Assembly: GCA_016926505.1 (NCBI GenBank)
Contig: JAFGOM010000085.1
Location: 1 to 51,020 of the forward strand
Length of the DNA stretch: 51,020 nt
Reading direction: 5' to 3'
From: Methanospirillaceae archaeon
GTDB taxonomy: Archaea > Halobacteriota > Methanomicrobia > Methanomicrobiales > Methanospirillaceae
Shown here: one piece after another, positions 17,239-26,815 of the stretch
How positions within the stretch are numbered: position 1 is the stretch's first letter
How the letters are laid out: every line of letters begins with the position of its first letter
Notes under the pieces: generated by a model
Database searches by the model: none
Told to the model about the DNA's origin: nothing
The model's input: the letters and a program-made list of their open reading frames with translations, nothing else
Made by a program: the position numbers and the translations under genes

Positions 17239-17444
17239 TGGCTTCACCCAGAAACAAAAAAATGCAGAAGGTATGCCGTGATTGCCACCGGGTTGTGGAC
17301 GGGGAAGCATGTTCAGTTTGCGGTACTGCAAACCTGACCACTGACTGGGCAGGGTACCTTATCATCATCGATCCGGACCGGAGTGATGTTGCAAAAAGGA
17401 TGAATATCATACTTCCCGGACGATATGCACTCAAGGTCCGCTGA
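17238..17444 (+). CDS. spt4: Transcription elongation factor Spt4 (RNA polymerase subunit E'')
   Basis: Spt4 forms a heterodimer with Spt5 that clamps RNA polymerase on DNA and increases processivity. The 68-residue protein has the zinc-binding pair CRDC and CSVCG at about residues 14-31, followed by WAGYLIIIDPDRSDVAKRM, the Spt5-contact region. Length is typical. It overlaps rpoE1 and the next gene by one base each, in the conserved archaeal order rpo7-spt4. Confidence 0.94.
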   Translation: MASPRNKKMQKVCRDCHRVVDGEACSVCGTANLTTDWAGYLIIIDPDRSDVAKRMNIILPGRYALKVR

Positions 17445-17941
17445 TGCTGGTTCTACCAGATGAGAAAAGGCATCTCTTTCAGGAACCTTTCGGTGAGATC
17501 TATTCTCAATTCACAGAGATTATCCCTCTCCTTTTGGATAGTACCGTTTATACCGTTGGTGATGTTGTCACGGCCAGTTGTATAAACCATAACATTATTC
17601 CTGCCGTTGCAATAACCGATGGAAAGACGATGCGGAAACCATATCCTGCAAACTGCTTTGAATATGAAAAAAAGATCTTTGCCACAAACCCCCCGGGAAC
17701 CATAACAGAGGAACTGTTATCTGCAATCAAAGAGGCATTGGAGGATCAGCCTGCCCATATCATGGTTTCCGGGGAGGAGGATCTTGCGGTTGTCCCACTC
17801 GTTATTGCGTCCATAGAGGGGCCTGTCCTGTTGTATGGTCAGCCTGATAAAGGCGTTGTACTCCTATACATTACTGCTGATACCAAAAAAAAGGCCCATG
17901 AACTCTTCTCATGCTTTGTTACCAAAAAATCAGAGGAATGA
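17444..17941 (+). CDS. GTP-dependent dephospho-CoA kinase (DUF359)
   Basis: The protein belongs to DUF359/COG1909, identified as the archaeal kinase that makes coenzyme A from dephospho-CoA with GTP. The 165-residue length is right. Family features include VYTVGDVVTASCI near residue 36, AITDGKTMRKPYP, NPPGTIT and VSGEEDLAVVPLVI near residue 105, where the acidic residues bind metal and nucleotide. Linkage to rpo7-spt4 is common in archaea. The last gene of this operon, it ends 99 bases before the S24e gene. Confidence 0.9.
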   Translation: MLVLPDEKRHLFQEPFGEIYSQFTEIIPLLLDSTVYTVGDVVTASCINHNIIPAVAITDGKTMRKPYPANCFEYEKKIFATNPPGTITEELLSAIKEALEDQPAHIMVSGEEDLAVVPLVIASIEGPVLLYGQPDKGVVLLYITADTKKKAHELFSCFVTKKSEE

Positions 17942-18001
17942 AACATCCCGATACATACCATCCCTCATTGTATTCCCGTGTTCCCGATTGAGAGAGACCA
18001 T

Positions 18002-18015
18002 CACTATTTATAGTG
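18002..18015. promoter_or_regulatory. TATA box inside a dyad, upstream of S24e
   Basis: CACTAT-TT-ATAGTG forms a perfect 6-bp inverted repeat with a TATTTATA core. It lies 26 to 39 bases before the S24e start. A TATA box centred there would start transcription within a few bases of the ATG, so the mRNA is likely leaderless or nearly so. No Shine-Dalgarno sequence is seen before this gene, which agrees. Confidence 0.5.
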
Positions 18016-18040
18016 TCGTTGCGAAAAAATAGAGACCATT

Positions 18041-18394
18041 ATGGAGTTTACGATTACAAAAGATAATCAGAATGAACTTCTCTCACGCAGAGAGATTGAA
18101 TTTGTTCTGGTTTATGACGGGGCAACCCCGTCGCGTGCTCTTGTTCTTGGAAAACTTGCTGCTCTCATGAATGCAAATATGGACCAGGTGGTCATTGATT
18201 CATTTAAGACAGCATTTGGAGTTCCCAGGATGCATGGCGCTGCACGCATTTATTCTGATAAAAAGACACGGGATAAATGTGAACTTCCCTACATGCTTAA
18301 ACGCGGGATGAAAGATGAACCTGGTACCGAAGAAGCTGAGGATGCTCCTGCCGGGACGGCAACAGCAGAAGCTTCAGAAGATACGGAGGCCTGA
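18041..18394 (+). CDS. rps24e: 30S ribosomal protein S24e
   Basis: A 117-residue ribosomal protein of the S24e family. It shows DNQNELLSRREIEFVLVYDG at the start, PSRALVLGKLAAL, and the conserved VVIDSFKTAFGVPRMHGAARIYSD segment near residue 48 (given here in pieces; the run spans residues about 48-71). The C-terminus is an acidic Ala/Glu tail. It is three bases from S27ae, and archaeal S24e, S27ae and kae1 commonly lie together. Confidence 0.95.
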   Translation: MEFTITKDNQNELLSRREIEFVLVYDGATPSRALVLGKLAALMNANMDQVVIDSFKTAFGVPRMHGAARIYSDKKTRDKCELPYMLKRGMKDEPGTEEAEDAPAGTATAEASEDTEA

Positions 18395-18397
18395 AGT

Positions 18398-18583
18398 ATG
18401 GCGAAAGCAAAGGCAAAACGGGTTTCCCCGAAACGATCCTCATATTACACGGTATCAGGAACATCAGCCACAGCAAACCGCAGATTCTGTCCCCGATGCG
18501 GACCAGGGGTGTTTCTTGGTGAGCACAAGGACCGGGTCACCTGTGGCAAATGCGGATATACCGAGTTTATTAAGAAAGACTGA
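18398..18583 (+). CDS. rps27ae: 30S ribosomal protein S27ae
   Basis: A 61-residue zinc-ribbon ribosomal protein. The basic N-terminus ([13 protein letters not shown]) is followed by the zinc ligands CPRCG at about residues 30-34 and CGKCGY near residue 49. The four cysteines and the length match archaeal S27ae. The stop overlaps the first base of the kae1-bud32 start, so translation is likely coupled. Confidence 0.95.
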   Translation: MAKAKAKRVSPKRSSYYTVSGTSATANRRFCPRCGPGVFLGEHKDRVTCGKCGYTEFIKKD

Positions 18584-20163
18584 TGGTACAGTCCGGACCG
18601 GTTCTCGGCATTGAAGGCACTGCCTGGAATCTCAGTGCCTCTGTTTTTGATAACGATCTAAAGACCCTCTATTCCCACCCGTACCAGCCGGAGACCGGAG
18701 GTATTCATCCACGGGAAGCTGCGCAACATCATGCAGCCCAGATGAGCCACGTCATCTCTGAAGCAGTCAGGGATCGGACTGACGGGATATCTGCAGTTGC
18801 GTTCTCAATCGGTCCGGGTCTTGGGCCCTGCCTGAGAATCGTTGCGACAGCAGCCCGCAGTCTTGCGCAGAGGTTTGGGGTCCCGCTTATCGGAGTCAAC
18901 CATTGTGTTGCCCATATCGAGATTGGAAGGTATGCAACCGGTTTTACTGATCCGATCGTTCTGTATGCCAGCGGAGCAAATACCCAGGTACTTGGATATT
19001 TACAGAGGAGATACCGGATTTTTGGTGAAACTCTTGATATCGGTCTTGGAAATGCTCTTGACAAGTTTGCACGGAGCAGAGAACTCCCCCATCCCGGCGG
19101 ACCGTTCATCGAGGAGTACGCCAGAGGGGGATCCTACATCCCCCTGCCATATACCGTAAAAGGAATGGATCTTGCATTCTCAGGACTTTTGAGTGCTGCA
19201 AAGGATGCACAGGCACCACTAAAAGACGTCTGCTTCAGTCTGCAGGAGACGGCATTTGCCATGTGTGTGGAGGTTACCGAGAGGGCACTTGCACAGACCG
19301 GAAAAGAAGAGATGATCCTTGTCGGAGGCGTTGGTGCGAACCGTCGGCTGCAGGAGATGCTTGCACAGATGTGTAAGGACAGGGGAGCACGGTTTGGCGT
19401 TCCACCCTCACAGTACCTTGGCGATAACGGGGCTATGATTGCCTATACCGGACGTCTCATGCTGGAACAGGGAGATGTACTTCCTATCCCGGAATCACAG
19501 GTAAACCCGTCATTCCGGGCTGACCAGGTTTTGGTATCATGGCGTGATTCTGGTGAGATGGACAGATACCTGACCGGTGCCGTGATAAACCGGCAGGGGG
19601 AACGGCAGGGTGCCGAAGCACGGATACAGATCGGTTCATGTACACAAAAAAAACGTCTGAAAAAACCGTACCGTGATGAAACCCTGGATCTGCGCCTGAT
19701 AACTGAGAGAACCCGGGCTGAAGCACGACTCATTGCAGCTGCCCGACGGGCAGGAGTGCCGACACCCATTATTCATGATATCACGAAAGATACCATCACA
19801 ATGGAGACGATTGATGGTATCCTCTTAAAAGAGGTACTGACACCGGAAAACCTGCAGATTGCAGGAATTATGGTGGGAAAATTACATCATGCAGGGATTG
19901 TTCATGGTGATCTGACAACCTGTAACATGATAATGCGAAATTCACAGTGTATCCTCATTGATTTTGGTCTCGCAGGTAACTCATCAGACATTGAAGCGCG
20001 CGGTGTCGATCTCCATGTCCTGTTCCAGATACTGACCAGTACTGCAGAAGATGCAGAATCATTACAATCCGCATTTTGCGCGGGATACCAGTCTGTCTGC
20101 ACCGATGCACACCTGATCTTTGCGCGGGAACATGAGATTGAGTTACGGGGAAGATACCTATGA
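18583..20163 (+). CDS. Kae1-Bud32 fusion: tRNA threonylcarbamoyladenosine (t6A) synthesis and kinase subunit of KEOPS
   Basis: This 526-residue protein fuses two KEOPS subunits. The N-terminal Kae1 domain (about 1-325) transfers threonylcarbamoyl to A37 of ANN-reading tRNAs; its metal-binding HxxxH is His107 and His111 (NHCVAHIE), followed by LGNALDKFA and LGDNGAMIAYTG. The C-terminal Bud32 domain (about 345-526) is an atypical kinase/ATPase with HGDLTTCN at 441-448 and DFGLA from Asp460. The fusion is widespread in euryarchaea. The start overlaps S27ae and the end overlaps the next gene, so all are co-expressed. Confidence 0.96.
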   Translation: MVQSGPVLGIEGTAWNLSASVFDNDLKTLYSHPYQPETGGIHPREAAQHHAAQMSHVISEAVRDRTDGISAVAFSIGPGLGPCLRIVATAARSLAQRFGVPLIGVNHCVAHIEIGRYATGFTDPIVLYASGANTQVLGYLQRRYRIFGETLDIGLGNALDKFARSRELPHPGGPFIEEYARGGSYIPLPYTVKGMDLAFSGLLSAAKDAQAPLKDVCFSLQETAFAMCVEVTERALAQTGKEEMILVGGVGANRRLQEMLAQMCKDRGARFGVPPSQYLGDNGAMIAYTGRLMLEQGDVLPIPESQVNPSFRADQVLVSWRDSGEMDRYLTGAVINRQGERQGAEARIQIGSCTQKKRLKKPYRDETLDLRLITERTRAEARLIAAARRAGVPTPIIHDITKDTITMETIDGILLKEVLTPENLQIAGIMVGKLHHAGIVHGDLTTCNMIMRNSQCILIDFGLAGNSSDIEARGVDLHVLFQILTSTAEDAESLQSAFCAGYQSVCTDAHLIFAREHEIELRGRYL

Positions 20164-20708
20164 CCATCTGCATCGTTACCAGTAATAAAAACAAGGCATC
20201 TGAAGTCGCAGAGTTTTTCCGGGGCATCACCGGGATTGAATTTGTACCGATGGAGTGCCCAGAATACCGCTCATCTTCAATAGAAGAGATTGCAAGAAAA
20301 AAAGCTGAATATGCCTACCAGGTACTCGAGCGACCGCTCATTGCAGATGACACCGGGTTTTTTATCAGGGCACTGTCAGGATTTCCCGGCCCGTATGCCG
20401 CTTATGTGCTTGATACTATCGGCAATGCCGGAATATTGCAGTTAATGGAGGATAAAGAAGACCGGCACGGTCAGTTTATCACTGTTATTGCATATGCAGA
20501 CAGGGATCAGGTCCGGACATTTTCCGGAACTCTTGATGGAGATATCGTATCCCCCAGAGGATCGAACGGATTTGGATATGATCCCATCTTTTCAGTCAAC
20601 TCCCGGACACTGGCAGAACTCACCATTCAGGAGAAGAGCAGGATATCGCACAGGGGCAAAGCACTGGCAGCATTCCGGAGCTGGTATGAGCATGAGCAGA
20701 TGAATTGA
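20160..20708 (+). CDS. XTP/dITP pyrophosphatase (RdgB/HAM1 family)
   Basis: The enzyme hydrolyses non-canonical purine triphosphates such as dITP and XTP to the monophosphate, cleansing the nucleotide pool. The 182-residue protein has the N-terminal [10 protein letters not shown] motif, the ADDTGFFI segment near residue 62, NGFGYDPIF near residue 132 and [10 protein letters not shown] near the end, all diagnostic. It overlaps kae1-bud32 by four bases, a common archaeal arrangement. Confidence 0.95.
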   Translation: MTICIVTSNKNKASEVAEFFRGITGIEFVPMECPEYRSSSIEEIARKKAEYAYQVLERPLIADDTGFFIRALSGFPGPYAAYVLDTIGNAGILQLMEDKEDRHGQFITVIAYADRDQVRTFSGTLDGDIVSPRGSNGFGYDPIFSVNSRTLAELTIQEKSRISHRGKALAAFRSWYEHEQMN

Positions 20709-20766
20709 TCTGACACAAACGTTAAGTCACGACACAGCATTTAATATAGAACTGAAAGGAGCACAT

Positions 20767-20913
20767 ATGGCACGATTCCCAGAAGCAGAAGCACGGTTAT
20801 TACATGTAAAGGTCTGCATGAAATGCAATGCACGCAATCCCATCAGGGCAACCACCTGCCGGAAATGCGGATATAAAAATTTACGACAGAAGAATAAAGA
20901 GCGGAAAGCCTGA
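20767..20913 (+). CDS. rpl40e: 50S ribosomal protein L40e
   Basis: This very short gene encodes 48 residues, starting [20 protein letters not shown]. Cys17, Cys20, Cys31 and Cys34 form the C-x2-C ... C-x2-C zinc ribbon, and the C-terminus is basic ([11 protein letters not shown]). These features and the length are those of archaeal L40e. A clear ribosome site, AAAGGAG, lies six bases upstream, and an AT-rich element (TTTAATAT) occurs near 20740. It sits 58 bases after the pyrophosphatase gene and converges with the following minus-strand gene. Confidence 0.95.
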   Translation: MARFPEAEARLLHVKVCMKCNARNPIRATTCRKCGYKNLRQKNKERKA

Positions 20914-20918
20914 TAATT

Positions 20919-21569
20919 TCAGGCTGAATAATACGTTACTTTCTTTCCTTTTTCACTGTATTGTCCTGCATAGGTCTCAAGGTTACGTTTGTACCCGATA
21001 CGATCTACAAAACCGAGATTATGCAGTTCTTTTCTGACCCGCATTACATCATCCTCATCTTCCCAGTCCGGGGTAAAGACATAGATGACTTTCCTGTCAT
21101 CACGTGAGTCAGGGTTCTCTTTTGCGGTTGAAACTTTTGCTGATATCCCCAGTCTTCCTGCCCGGGTTGCATCACGAATTTTTCTCCAGGACAGATCAAT
21201 CTCGGTGAGGGGCTGGAATATCAGCCACTTCCCGGCTCTCTCATCCTCGATGTCATGGGGATTTGTCCCGGGTGCATCCTCGATGATCCAGTACATCTGG
21301 GTTGTTTTTGACGGGATAACACCTTCACCTTCACGGATCATATCATAAATCAGGGATATCGATTCGAACTTCTCTATCAGTGCTTCTGACAACTGAGGAT
21401 ATTCGCCGGAAAACTCTGTGACTATTGCCTGAAAGACCGGGAAAAAATCGTCATCATGTTCAACAAGGACAGACAGGAACGTTCCTTGTGCTCTCAAAGA
21501 ATGGTTCAGATAATGCTCAAACATACCATAGGCAACATCAGACAGTACCTTGAGTTCACTGTTGTCCAT
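20919..21569 (-). CDS. Bles03-like (DUF1917) protein
   Basis: The minus-strand protein is 216 residues from the ATG at 21569. An upstream in-frame extension to 21692 exists, but it is hydrophobic, poor in similarity and includes an AT-rich promoter-like stretch, so I reject it. The C-terminal half (KWLIFQPLTEIDLSWRKIRD, then LGISAKVSTA and VIYVFTPDWEDEDDVMRVR) resembles the DUF1917/Bles03 fold found in archaea and animals, sometimes labelled 'phosphothreonine lyase-like'. Its biochemical role is unknown. The N-terminal half has no clear family to me. It converges with L40e, only five bases apart. Confidence 0.6.
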   Translation of the reverse strand: MDNSELKVLSDVAYGMFEHYLNHSLRAQGTFLSVLVEHDDDFFPVFQAIVTEFSGEYPQLSEALIEKFESISLIYDMIREGEGVIPSKTTQMYWIIEDAPGTNPHDIEDERAGKWLIFQPLTEIDLSWRKIRDATRAGRLGISAKVSTAKENPDSRDDRKVIYVFTPDWEDEDDVMRVRKELHNLGFVDRIGYKRNLETYAGQYSEKGKKVTYYSA

Positions 21570-21949
21570 ATACAAGGGTGGTTGATACGAGAAAAAAAGA
21601 TACCGTTTCGAACCACAGAAGAATGGTTCTGTATCCACTAAAAAATAAACAGGAAGGCAGACCAGAATCCTTTCAGAATCGTCGTCTGGCATGAGATGAG
21701 AAACATGGCATAAAGGCCGGAAAATAAAACCTTTCCCGAATAAGGGATTTTTAGCAGAGTAGCCCTATCGGACCGGTTAATCGTTTTTTTCTATAATCAG
21801 GAGTCAGAGTATCTGCCTTTTTTACGAGAACTCTTCCCTCTCATCCTCTTTTTTATGGATCCCAATTCCAACAATAATGCCTGCAATTGAGCAGGGAACC
21901 TTATATGCCTGAGATATGTTTATCCAGACAGATGGCCATATGTACCTCA

Positions 21950-22825
21950 ATGGAATGGAAACGTGATTATGGGCTTACAGGCCGTGTGATCCTGACGTGG
22001 GGTCTTCTCCTTCTGGTTTATCTCGTATTTATCGGGATCATGGTGTATCTCGGTATTAACACGACATTCATCTTTGCTATCGTTATTATCATGGGACTTG
22101 CCCAGTACTTCTTCTCAGATAAGATGGTACTCATGACAACAGGAGCGCGGGTTGTTGCCGAAGATGAACAGCCACAGCTTCATCGTACCATTGAGAAACT
22201 CTGTCTTGAAGCAGGGCTGCCCAAACCAAGAATCGCCATCATGCCATCTCCCATGGCAAATGCATTTGCTACCGGAAGGAATCCCAAACATGCCGTTGTT
22301 GCAGTAACTGACTCTATCATGCGAATTCTTGATGAGAAGGAACTCGAAGCGGTACTTGCCCACGAACTTTCCCATATCAAGAATCGTGACATCCTCACGA
22401 TGACAGTGGCAAGTTTCATCGCGATGATTGCTGCCGTCATTATGAATAATTTCCTTTTTATGTCCTTATTTAACCGAAACGAAGGAAATGCCTGGATAAT
22501 CATCGGCATCGTTGCTGCCATTGTCTGGTTGATCTCAACCATCCTGCTCATGACACTCTCCCGTTACCGGGAGTTTGCTGCTGACAGGGGTAGTGCATAC
22601 ATCACAGGTAACCCGAAAGCCCTTGCACAGGCACTGAGAAAGATCAGTGCAAAGATGGATACCGTGCCGGTCCAGAAACGGCAACAGGCAGAAGGAGCAA
22701 ATATGTTCTACATCATCCCGGCATTATCAGGGAAGACACTTGCCAGTCTCTTCTCAAGCCACCCATCCCTTGAGAAACGGATCGCCAACCTTGAGAAGGT
22801 AGAACAGGAGATTCGGGGATACTAA
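21950..22825 (+). CDS. htpX: Membrane-bound zinc metalloprotease HtpX
   Basis: HtpX degrades misfolded membrane proteins. From the ATG at 21950 the protein has 291 residues; the longer upstream reading to 21887 lacks similarity and is ignored. Two hydrophobic segments near the N-terminus (about 14-60) precede the protease domain. The zinc motif HELSH is at 138-142, with the third ligand in YREFAADRGS. Two more hydrophobic segments follow the HELSH motif. A TATA-like TTATATG at 21901-21907 fits a start about 20 bases before the ATG. A T-rich tract after the stop (22833-22845) may terminate transcription. Confidence 0.93.
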   Translation: MEWKRDYGLTGRVILTWGLLLLVYLVFIGIMVYLGINTTFIFAIVIIMGLAQYFFSDKMVLMTTGARVVAEDEQPQLHRTIEKLCLEAGLPKPRIAIMPSPMANAFATGRNPKHAVVAVTDSIMRILDEKELEAVLAHELSHIKNRDILTMTVASFIAMIAAVIMNNFLFMSLFNRNEGNAWIIIGIVAAIVWLISTILLMTLSRYREFAADRGSAYITGNPKALAQALRKISAKMDTVPVQKRQQAEGANMFYIIPALSGKTLASLFSSHPSLEKRIANLEKVEQEIRGY

Positions 22826-23084
22826 TTCTCATTTTTTCTTTCCTCTCCTCATCCTTTGGTTTATCTTTTCTTCTTTTCGAATTCAACATTCTTGTATCGT
22901 GGTATCGGGTATGCATAAAAGAAGCATGGATTAAACCACACCACAATAATCCTCCTCCTCTGAAACAGGAGTAGTAATTCTCTTCTGCCGTTCTAAAAGG
23001 AAAAAAAGAGAGAAAAGATGGCAGGTACATTCGCATTACCGGTATATCCCGATTTCTGACAGGGAAAAAGAAGAAGTAAAGAGA

Positions 23085-25511
23085 TTACTGGTATTCAGGG
23101 GGTTGTACCTCTTTAGGGAGACCGCCCTTGAAGAAGTGCTTCATCTTTGTATACATCTCCCTGATAGTGGGATTCATCGTGGGATGTACCTTATCCCTTG
23201 CCGCCTCAAAATATGGAATAGAGACCGTTGTGGACTTCTCCCGCATCGCTATCATTCCTGCTTCCTGGCAGAGGGCTTCAAGATCAGAGCCGACATAACC
23301 TTCAGTACGTGCTGCAAGTTCGGTAAAAAATGAATCCCTGCCTGTATCTTTTATCCTGATGCCATGCTCTCTGCAGCCATCAAGAAGTAAGAAACGGCGT
23401 CTCTGGCGGGACAGCGAACCATCAGTCTTCTCAGAAGCAGCCATAATAACGTCTTTTAGATCATCAATCAGAATTTCCTGTTTTTTCTCCAGAACTGCCA
23501 GAAGTTCGTCAATATCGTCCTCGGTATAGTGCGTGAGAAGATCAACGCACTGATCGAGTTTCGAACCGGCCAATGGCATGTATCTGCTATGGATAGCAAG
23601 AATCTCTTCACGATCAGCCTTATCGGGTTCACCGATATAAATAAGCCGATCAAACCTTCCTGATCGCAGCAATGCCGGATCAATGATATCAGGCCGGTTG
23701 GTAGCCCCGATAACGACAATATCCCTGTTATCCATAAGACCGTCCATCTCAGTCAGGAACTGATTTAGTACACTCTCCATGGTCCGGGAACTCTCGCCCG
23801 ATCCCCGTGCAGGCGTCAGCGAATCAAGTTCATCAAAAAAGATAATGGACGGTGCAACCTGCCGGGCCTTCTTAAATATCTCCCTGATTGCCTTCTCTGA
23901 CTCCCCTACCCATTTTGAGAGGATCTGCGGTCCCCGTATCGCAATGAAATTTGCACCTGACTCATTTGCAACTGCCTTTGCAATAAGCGTCTTTCCCGTC
24001 CCGGGAGGACCATACAGAAGAACACCTCTGGGGGGCCTGATACCAATATCTTCAAACTCTTCCCTTCGTGTAAGCGGATACTCGACCGCTTCCCTGACAC
24101 TCTCCACAGCGTCACCAAGGCCACCCACATCATCCCAGGTGACATGAGAGACCTCAACCATTACTTCACGCATCCCGGAGGGAGTAATGTCTTTGAGAGC
24201 GGTCCTGAAATCCCTGGCATTGACAACGATCTTCTCAAGCACCTCTTCGGGGATCTCATCTTCTTCAAGGTTTATCTCAGGGAGATAACGCCTGAGGGCG
24301 CGTATTGCACTCTCCCGTGCAAGCGCGGCAAGATCAGCACCGGCAAACCCATACGTTTGTTCAGACAGGGAATCTATCCTGACATCGTCAGCAAGCGGCA
24401 TACCACGTGTGTGAATACAGAGGATCTCTGCCCGGTCATGCTCGCTTGGAACCCCTATCTCTATCTCCCTGTCAAAGCGTCCCGGCCTTCGGAGAGCGGG
24501 ATCAATCGCGTCAATCCGGTTCGTTGCTCCGATAACAACAACCTCTCCCCGTTCCTCAAGCCCGTCCATCATCGTGAGGAGCTGGGCAACAACCCGCCGT
24601 TCCACTTCACCGGTTACCTCTTCACGTTTCGGTGCAATCGAATCAAGTTCATCGATAAAGATGATAGCGGGAGCGTTCTCTTCTGCCTCTTCAAAGACTT
24701 CGCGTAACCGCTGCTCACTCTCACCATAATATTTGGATATTACTTCAGGACCTGCTATCGGGATGAAATGAGCTCCTGATTCGTTTGCAACTGCCTTTGC
24801 AATGAGCGTTTTTCCCGTCCCGGGGGGTCCGAATAGTAAAACCCCTTTTGGAGGATCTATTCCGAGATGCGAGAAGAGTTCAGGATGCCTCATAGGCAAC
24901 TCTATCATCTCCCGGAGCCTCTGAAGTTCATCCCGAAGCCCGCCGATATCCTCGTACGTCACCTGGCTGAACCCTTCAAACCCAGTTAACGGTAGATCTG
25001 AGAGGATAATCTCGGTATCACGCGTGATGATAACCGCATCCGGAGGTTCAAGGGAGATTACCTTATACGCGGTAAGCCGGTTCTGCATTAAAGGGCTGAA
25101 GTTACTCAGATAAACCGGCACTGAATCATTTTCAGATACAGCAAAATCGATAAGATTATGAACCGGTCCCAGCTTGTCAGGAAGAAGGACATTATCAGGA
25201 ATATTCTCAGGCGGTGCAAGAACAACCTTCTCTGCACGGATCACCTCGGAAATCTTTGTAACCTTTACCCTCTCTCCGATACTGACACCGGCATTAATCC
25301 GGGTGATATTATCGATCCGGATCTTCCCCTTATTCCAGTCATCCACCTGGAGTCGCCAGACCTTTGCAACAGTCTGCGAGGTACCGGTAATCAGAACGAT
25401 ATCTCCGGGACTGACCCGCATCTGCAACATTGTTTCCGGATCGAGACGGGCTTTTCCTCCTGCCTGATCACCAGGATATGCACTATCAACCTCGAGAATG
25501 AATTCTCCCAT
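23085..25511 (-). CDS. cdc48: AAA+ ATPase Cdc48 (VAT/p97 family) with an insertion in the second ATPase module
   Basis: Cdc48 is a hexameric unfoldase that extracts or unfolds proteins for the proteasome. The 808-residue protein has an N domain (about 1-180), then D1 with Walker A GPPGTGKT at 228-235 and Walker [10 protein letters not shown], then D2 with Walker A at 501-508 and IIFFDELDS. Archaeal Cdc48 proteins are usually about 730-760 residues. The extra length lies in D2: between MPLAG (645-649) and [13 protein letters not shown] (about 732) there is a charged insertion of roughly 75 residues, where the usual linker is only a few residues. Transcription is divergent from larC. Confidence 0.95.
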   Translation of the reverse strand: MGEFILEVDSAYPGDQAGGKARLDPETMLQMRVSPGDIVLITGTSQTVAKVWRLQVDDWNKGKIRIDNITRINAGVSIGERVKVTKISEVIRAEKVVLAPPENIPDNVLLPDKLGPVHNLIDFAVSENDSVPVYLSNFSPLMQNRLTAYKVISLEPPDAVIITRDTEIILSDLPLTGFEGFSQVTYEDIGGLRDELQRLREMIELPMRHPELFSHLGIDPPKGVLLFGPPGTGKTLIAKAVANESGAHFIPIAGPEVISKYYGESEQRLREVFEEAEENAPAIIFIDELDSIAPKREEVTGEVERRVVAQLLTMMDGLEERGEVVVIGATNRIDAIDPALRRPGRFDREIEIGVPSEHDRAEILCIHTRGMPLADDVRIDSLSEQTYGFAGADLAALARESAIRALRRYLPEINLEEDEIPEEVLEKIVVNARDFRTALKDITPSGMREVMVEVSHVTWDDVGGLGDAVESVREAVEYPLTRREEFEDIGIRPPRGVLLYGPPGTGKTLIAKAVANESGANFIAIRGPQILSKWVGESEKAIREIFKKARQVAPSIIFFDELDSLTPARGSGESSRTMESVLNQFLTEMDGLMDNRDIVVIGATNRPDIIDPALLRSGRFDRLIYIGEPDKADREEILAIHSRYMPLAGSKLDQCVDLLTHYTEDDIDELLAVLEKKQEILIDDLKDVIMAASEKTDGSLSRQRRRFLLLDGCREHGIRIKDTGRDSFFTELAARTEGYVGSDLEALCQEAGMIAMREKSTTVSIPYFEAARDKVHPTMNPTIREMYTKMKHFFKGGLPKEVQPPEYQ

Positions 25512-25555
25512 TACCTAACAATCATATAAGCTCGGATTTATATCTACTCACACGT
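25512..25555. promoter_or_regulatory. Interlocked divergent promoters of cdc48 and larC
   Basis: Only 44 bases separate the two start codons. On the plus strand TATAA at 25525-25529 lies about 29 bases before the larC ATG. On the minus strand ATATAAAT (25536-25543) lies about 28 bases before the cdc48 ATG. Each box is therefore beyond the other, and each fits a leaderless start at its ATG. No Shine-Dalgarno sequence precedes either gene. Confidence 0.6.
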
Positions 25556-26815
25556 ATGCAGGGACTCGTAATTGACCCGTTCCACGGTGCTGCAGGGGAT
25601 ATGATACTGGGTGCACTTCTTGATCTCGGGGTACCGGAAGAGAGGATCAGGCAGGCTATGGCATCGGTTGTTGCAGCGCCGGCATTTCATTATGTTGACA
25701 GGCAGGGGATACGGGCTCTTGCGGTGCAGACTCATGCAGGACCATCCCACCGGAGCCTTTCTGAAGTCCTTGCCATCATCAGGCAGGCAGATGCTGACCG
25801 GAACGCTATTGAGATGGCGGAACGGATTTTTACACGAATTGCAAAGGCAGAAGAGGAGATCCATGGTCAATGCAGCCATTTCCATGAAGTGGGTGCTGAC
25901 GATGCAATAGCTGACATAATCGGGAGCTGCACTGCGGTTACCCTGCTTGCACCAGACTTTGTCACCATTCTTCCGGTTGCCACAGGAGGCGGTGATATAG
26001 AGATGGCTCATGGACATTACCCGGTTCCTGCTCCGGCAACACTCTCCATTCTGCATCACTCTTCTCTATCGGTACGAACCGGCACGATAGAAGATGGAGA
26101 ACTGTGTACCCCCACCGGTGCTGCCATTCTGGCAGAGGTAGCAATCTCGTACCCTTCCGTTACCGGACCCCGGGGCAGGATTATTGCTACCGGATATGGT
26201 GCAGGGAACAGGAATCCTCCCGACCATCCCAATGTGTTACGGATGATGATTATCAGGAGTGATCCTGCTAATGATTCAGATAACGCATATACACCTGCCG
26301 GAACAGATCCCGGTACCTTTTCAGATACGGAAGGCATCATCGATATCCTTGAGACCAACGTTGATGATATATCAGGGGAGATAATCAGTTATACCATCTC
26401 CCGGCTGATGGAAGAAGGAGCCCGGGATGCCTGTGCGATACCATGTACCATGAAGAAAGGGCGTCCTGGCAATCTCATCAGGGTTATCTCACTGCCAGGT
26501 GATTCAGAAAGGCTTGCAATTATCATGGCCAGTGAACTTGGAACTCTCGGAGTCAGGTGTATTCCCTCGGTGCACCGGTTTATTGCAGAGAGAGATTACG
26601 AGAATATCAGCATTATCGGCACAGATACCGGATATGCCAGTAGTTTCCCGGTAAAAATCGGTTTCATCGGGGAGAGGCAATACCTGTGCAAAGCTGAATA
26701 TGAGGATGCACAGGAGTATGCAAAAAAGAATAATATACCCCTCAGGATCGTGATGAGAATGATAGAAGAGAAGACATCTTTTGGTTATAACAAAAGAAAG
26801 GAAACCAAATCATGA
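25556..26815 (+). CDS. larC: LarC-family nickel insertion protein (DUF111)
   Basis: LarC inserts nickel into the pincer nucleotide (pyridinium-3,5-bisthiocarboxylate mononucleotide) used by lactate racemase LarA. The 419-residue protein starts with the family signature FHGAAGDMILGALLDLG. It also has HFHEVGADDAIADIIGS near residue 110, GGGDIEMAHGHYPVPAPAT, ELCTPTGAAIL and TNVDDISGE. Methanogens commonly have LarC without evident LarA, and nickel is in high demand for F430 and hydrogenases; the true client here is unknown. The stop overlaps the radB start (ATGA). Expression probably starts from the leaderless promoter next to cdc48. Confidence 0.9.
   Translation: MQGLVIDPFHGAAGDMILGALLDLGVPEERIRQAMASVVAAPAFHYVDRQGIRALAVQTHAGPSHRSLSEVLAIIRQADADRNAIEMAERIFTRIAKAEEEIHGQCSHFHEVGADDAIADIIGSCTAVTLLAPDFVTILPVATGGGDIEMAHGHYPVPAPATLSILHHSSLSVRTGTIEDGELCTPTGAAILAEVAISYPSVTGPRGRIIATGYGAGNRNPPDHPNVLRMMIIRSDPANDSDNAYTPAGTDPGTFSDTEGIIDILETNVDDISGEIISYTISRLMEEGARDACAIPCTMKKGRPGNLIRVISLPGDSERLAIIMASELGTLGVRCIPSVHRFIAERDYENISIIGTDTGYASSFPVKIGFIGERQYLCKAEYEDAQEYAKKNNIPLRIVMRMIEEKTSFGYNKRKETKS

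Noticed and set aside
21570-21692. N-terminal extension of the Bles03-like gene
   Set aside because: The extra residues are hydrophobic without signal-peptide features, and the segment contains AT-rich promoter-like DNA.
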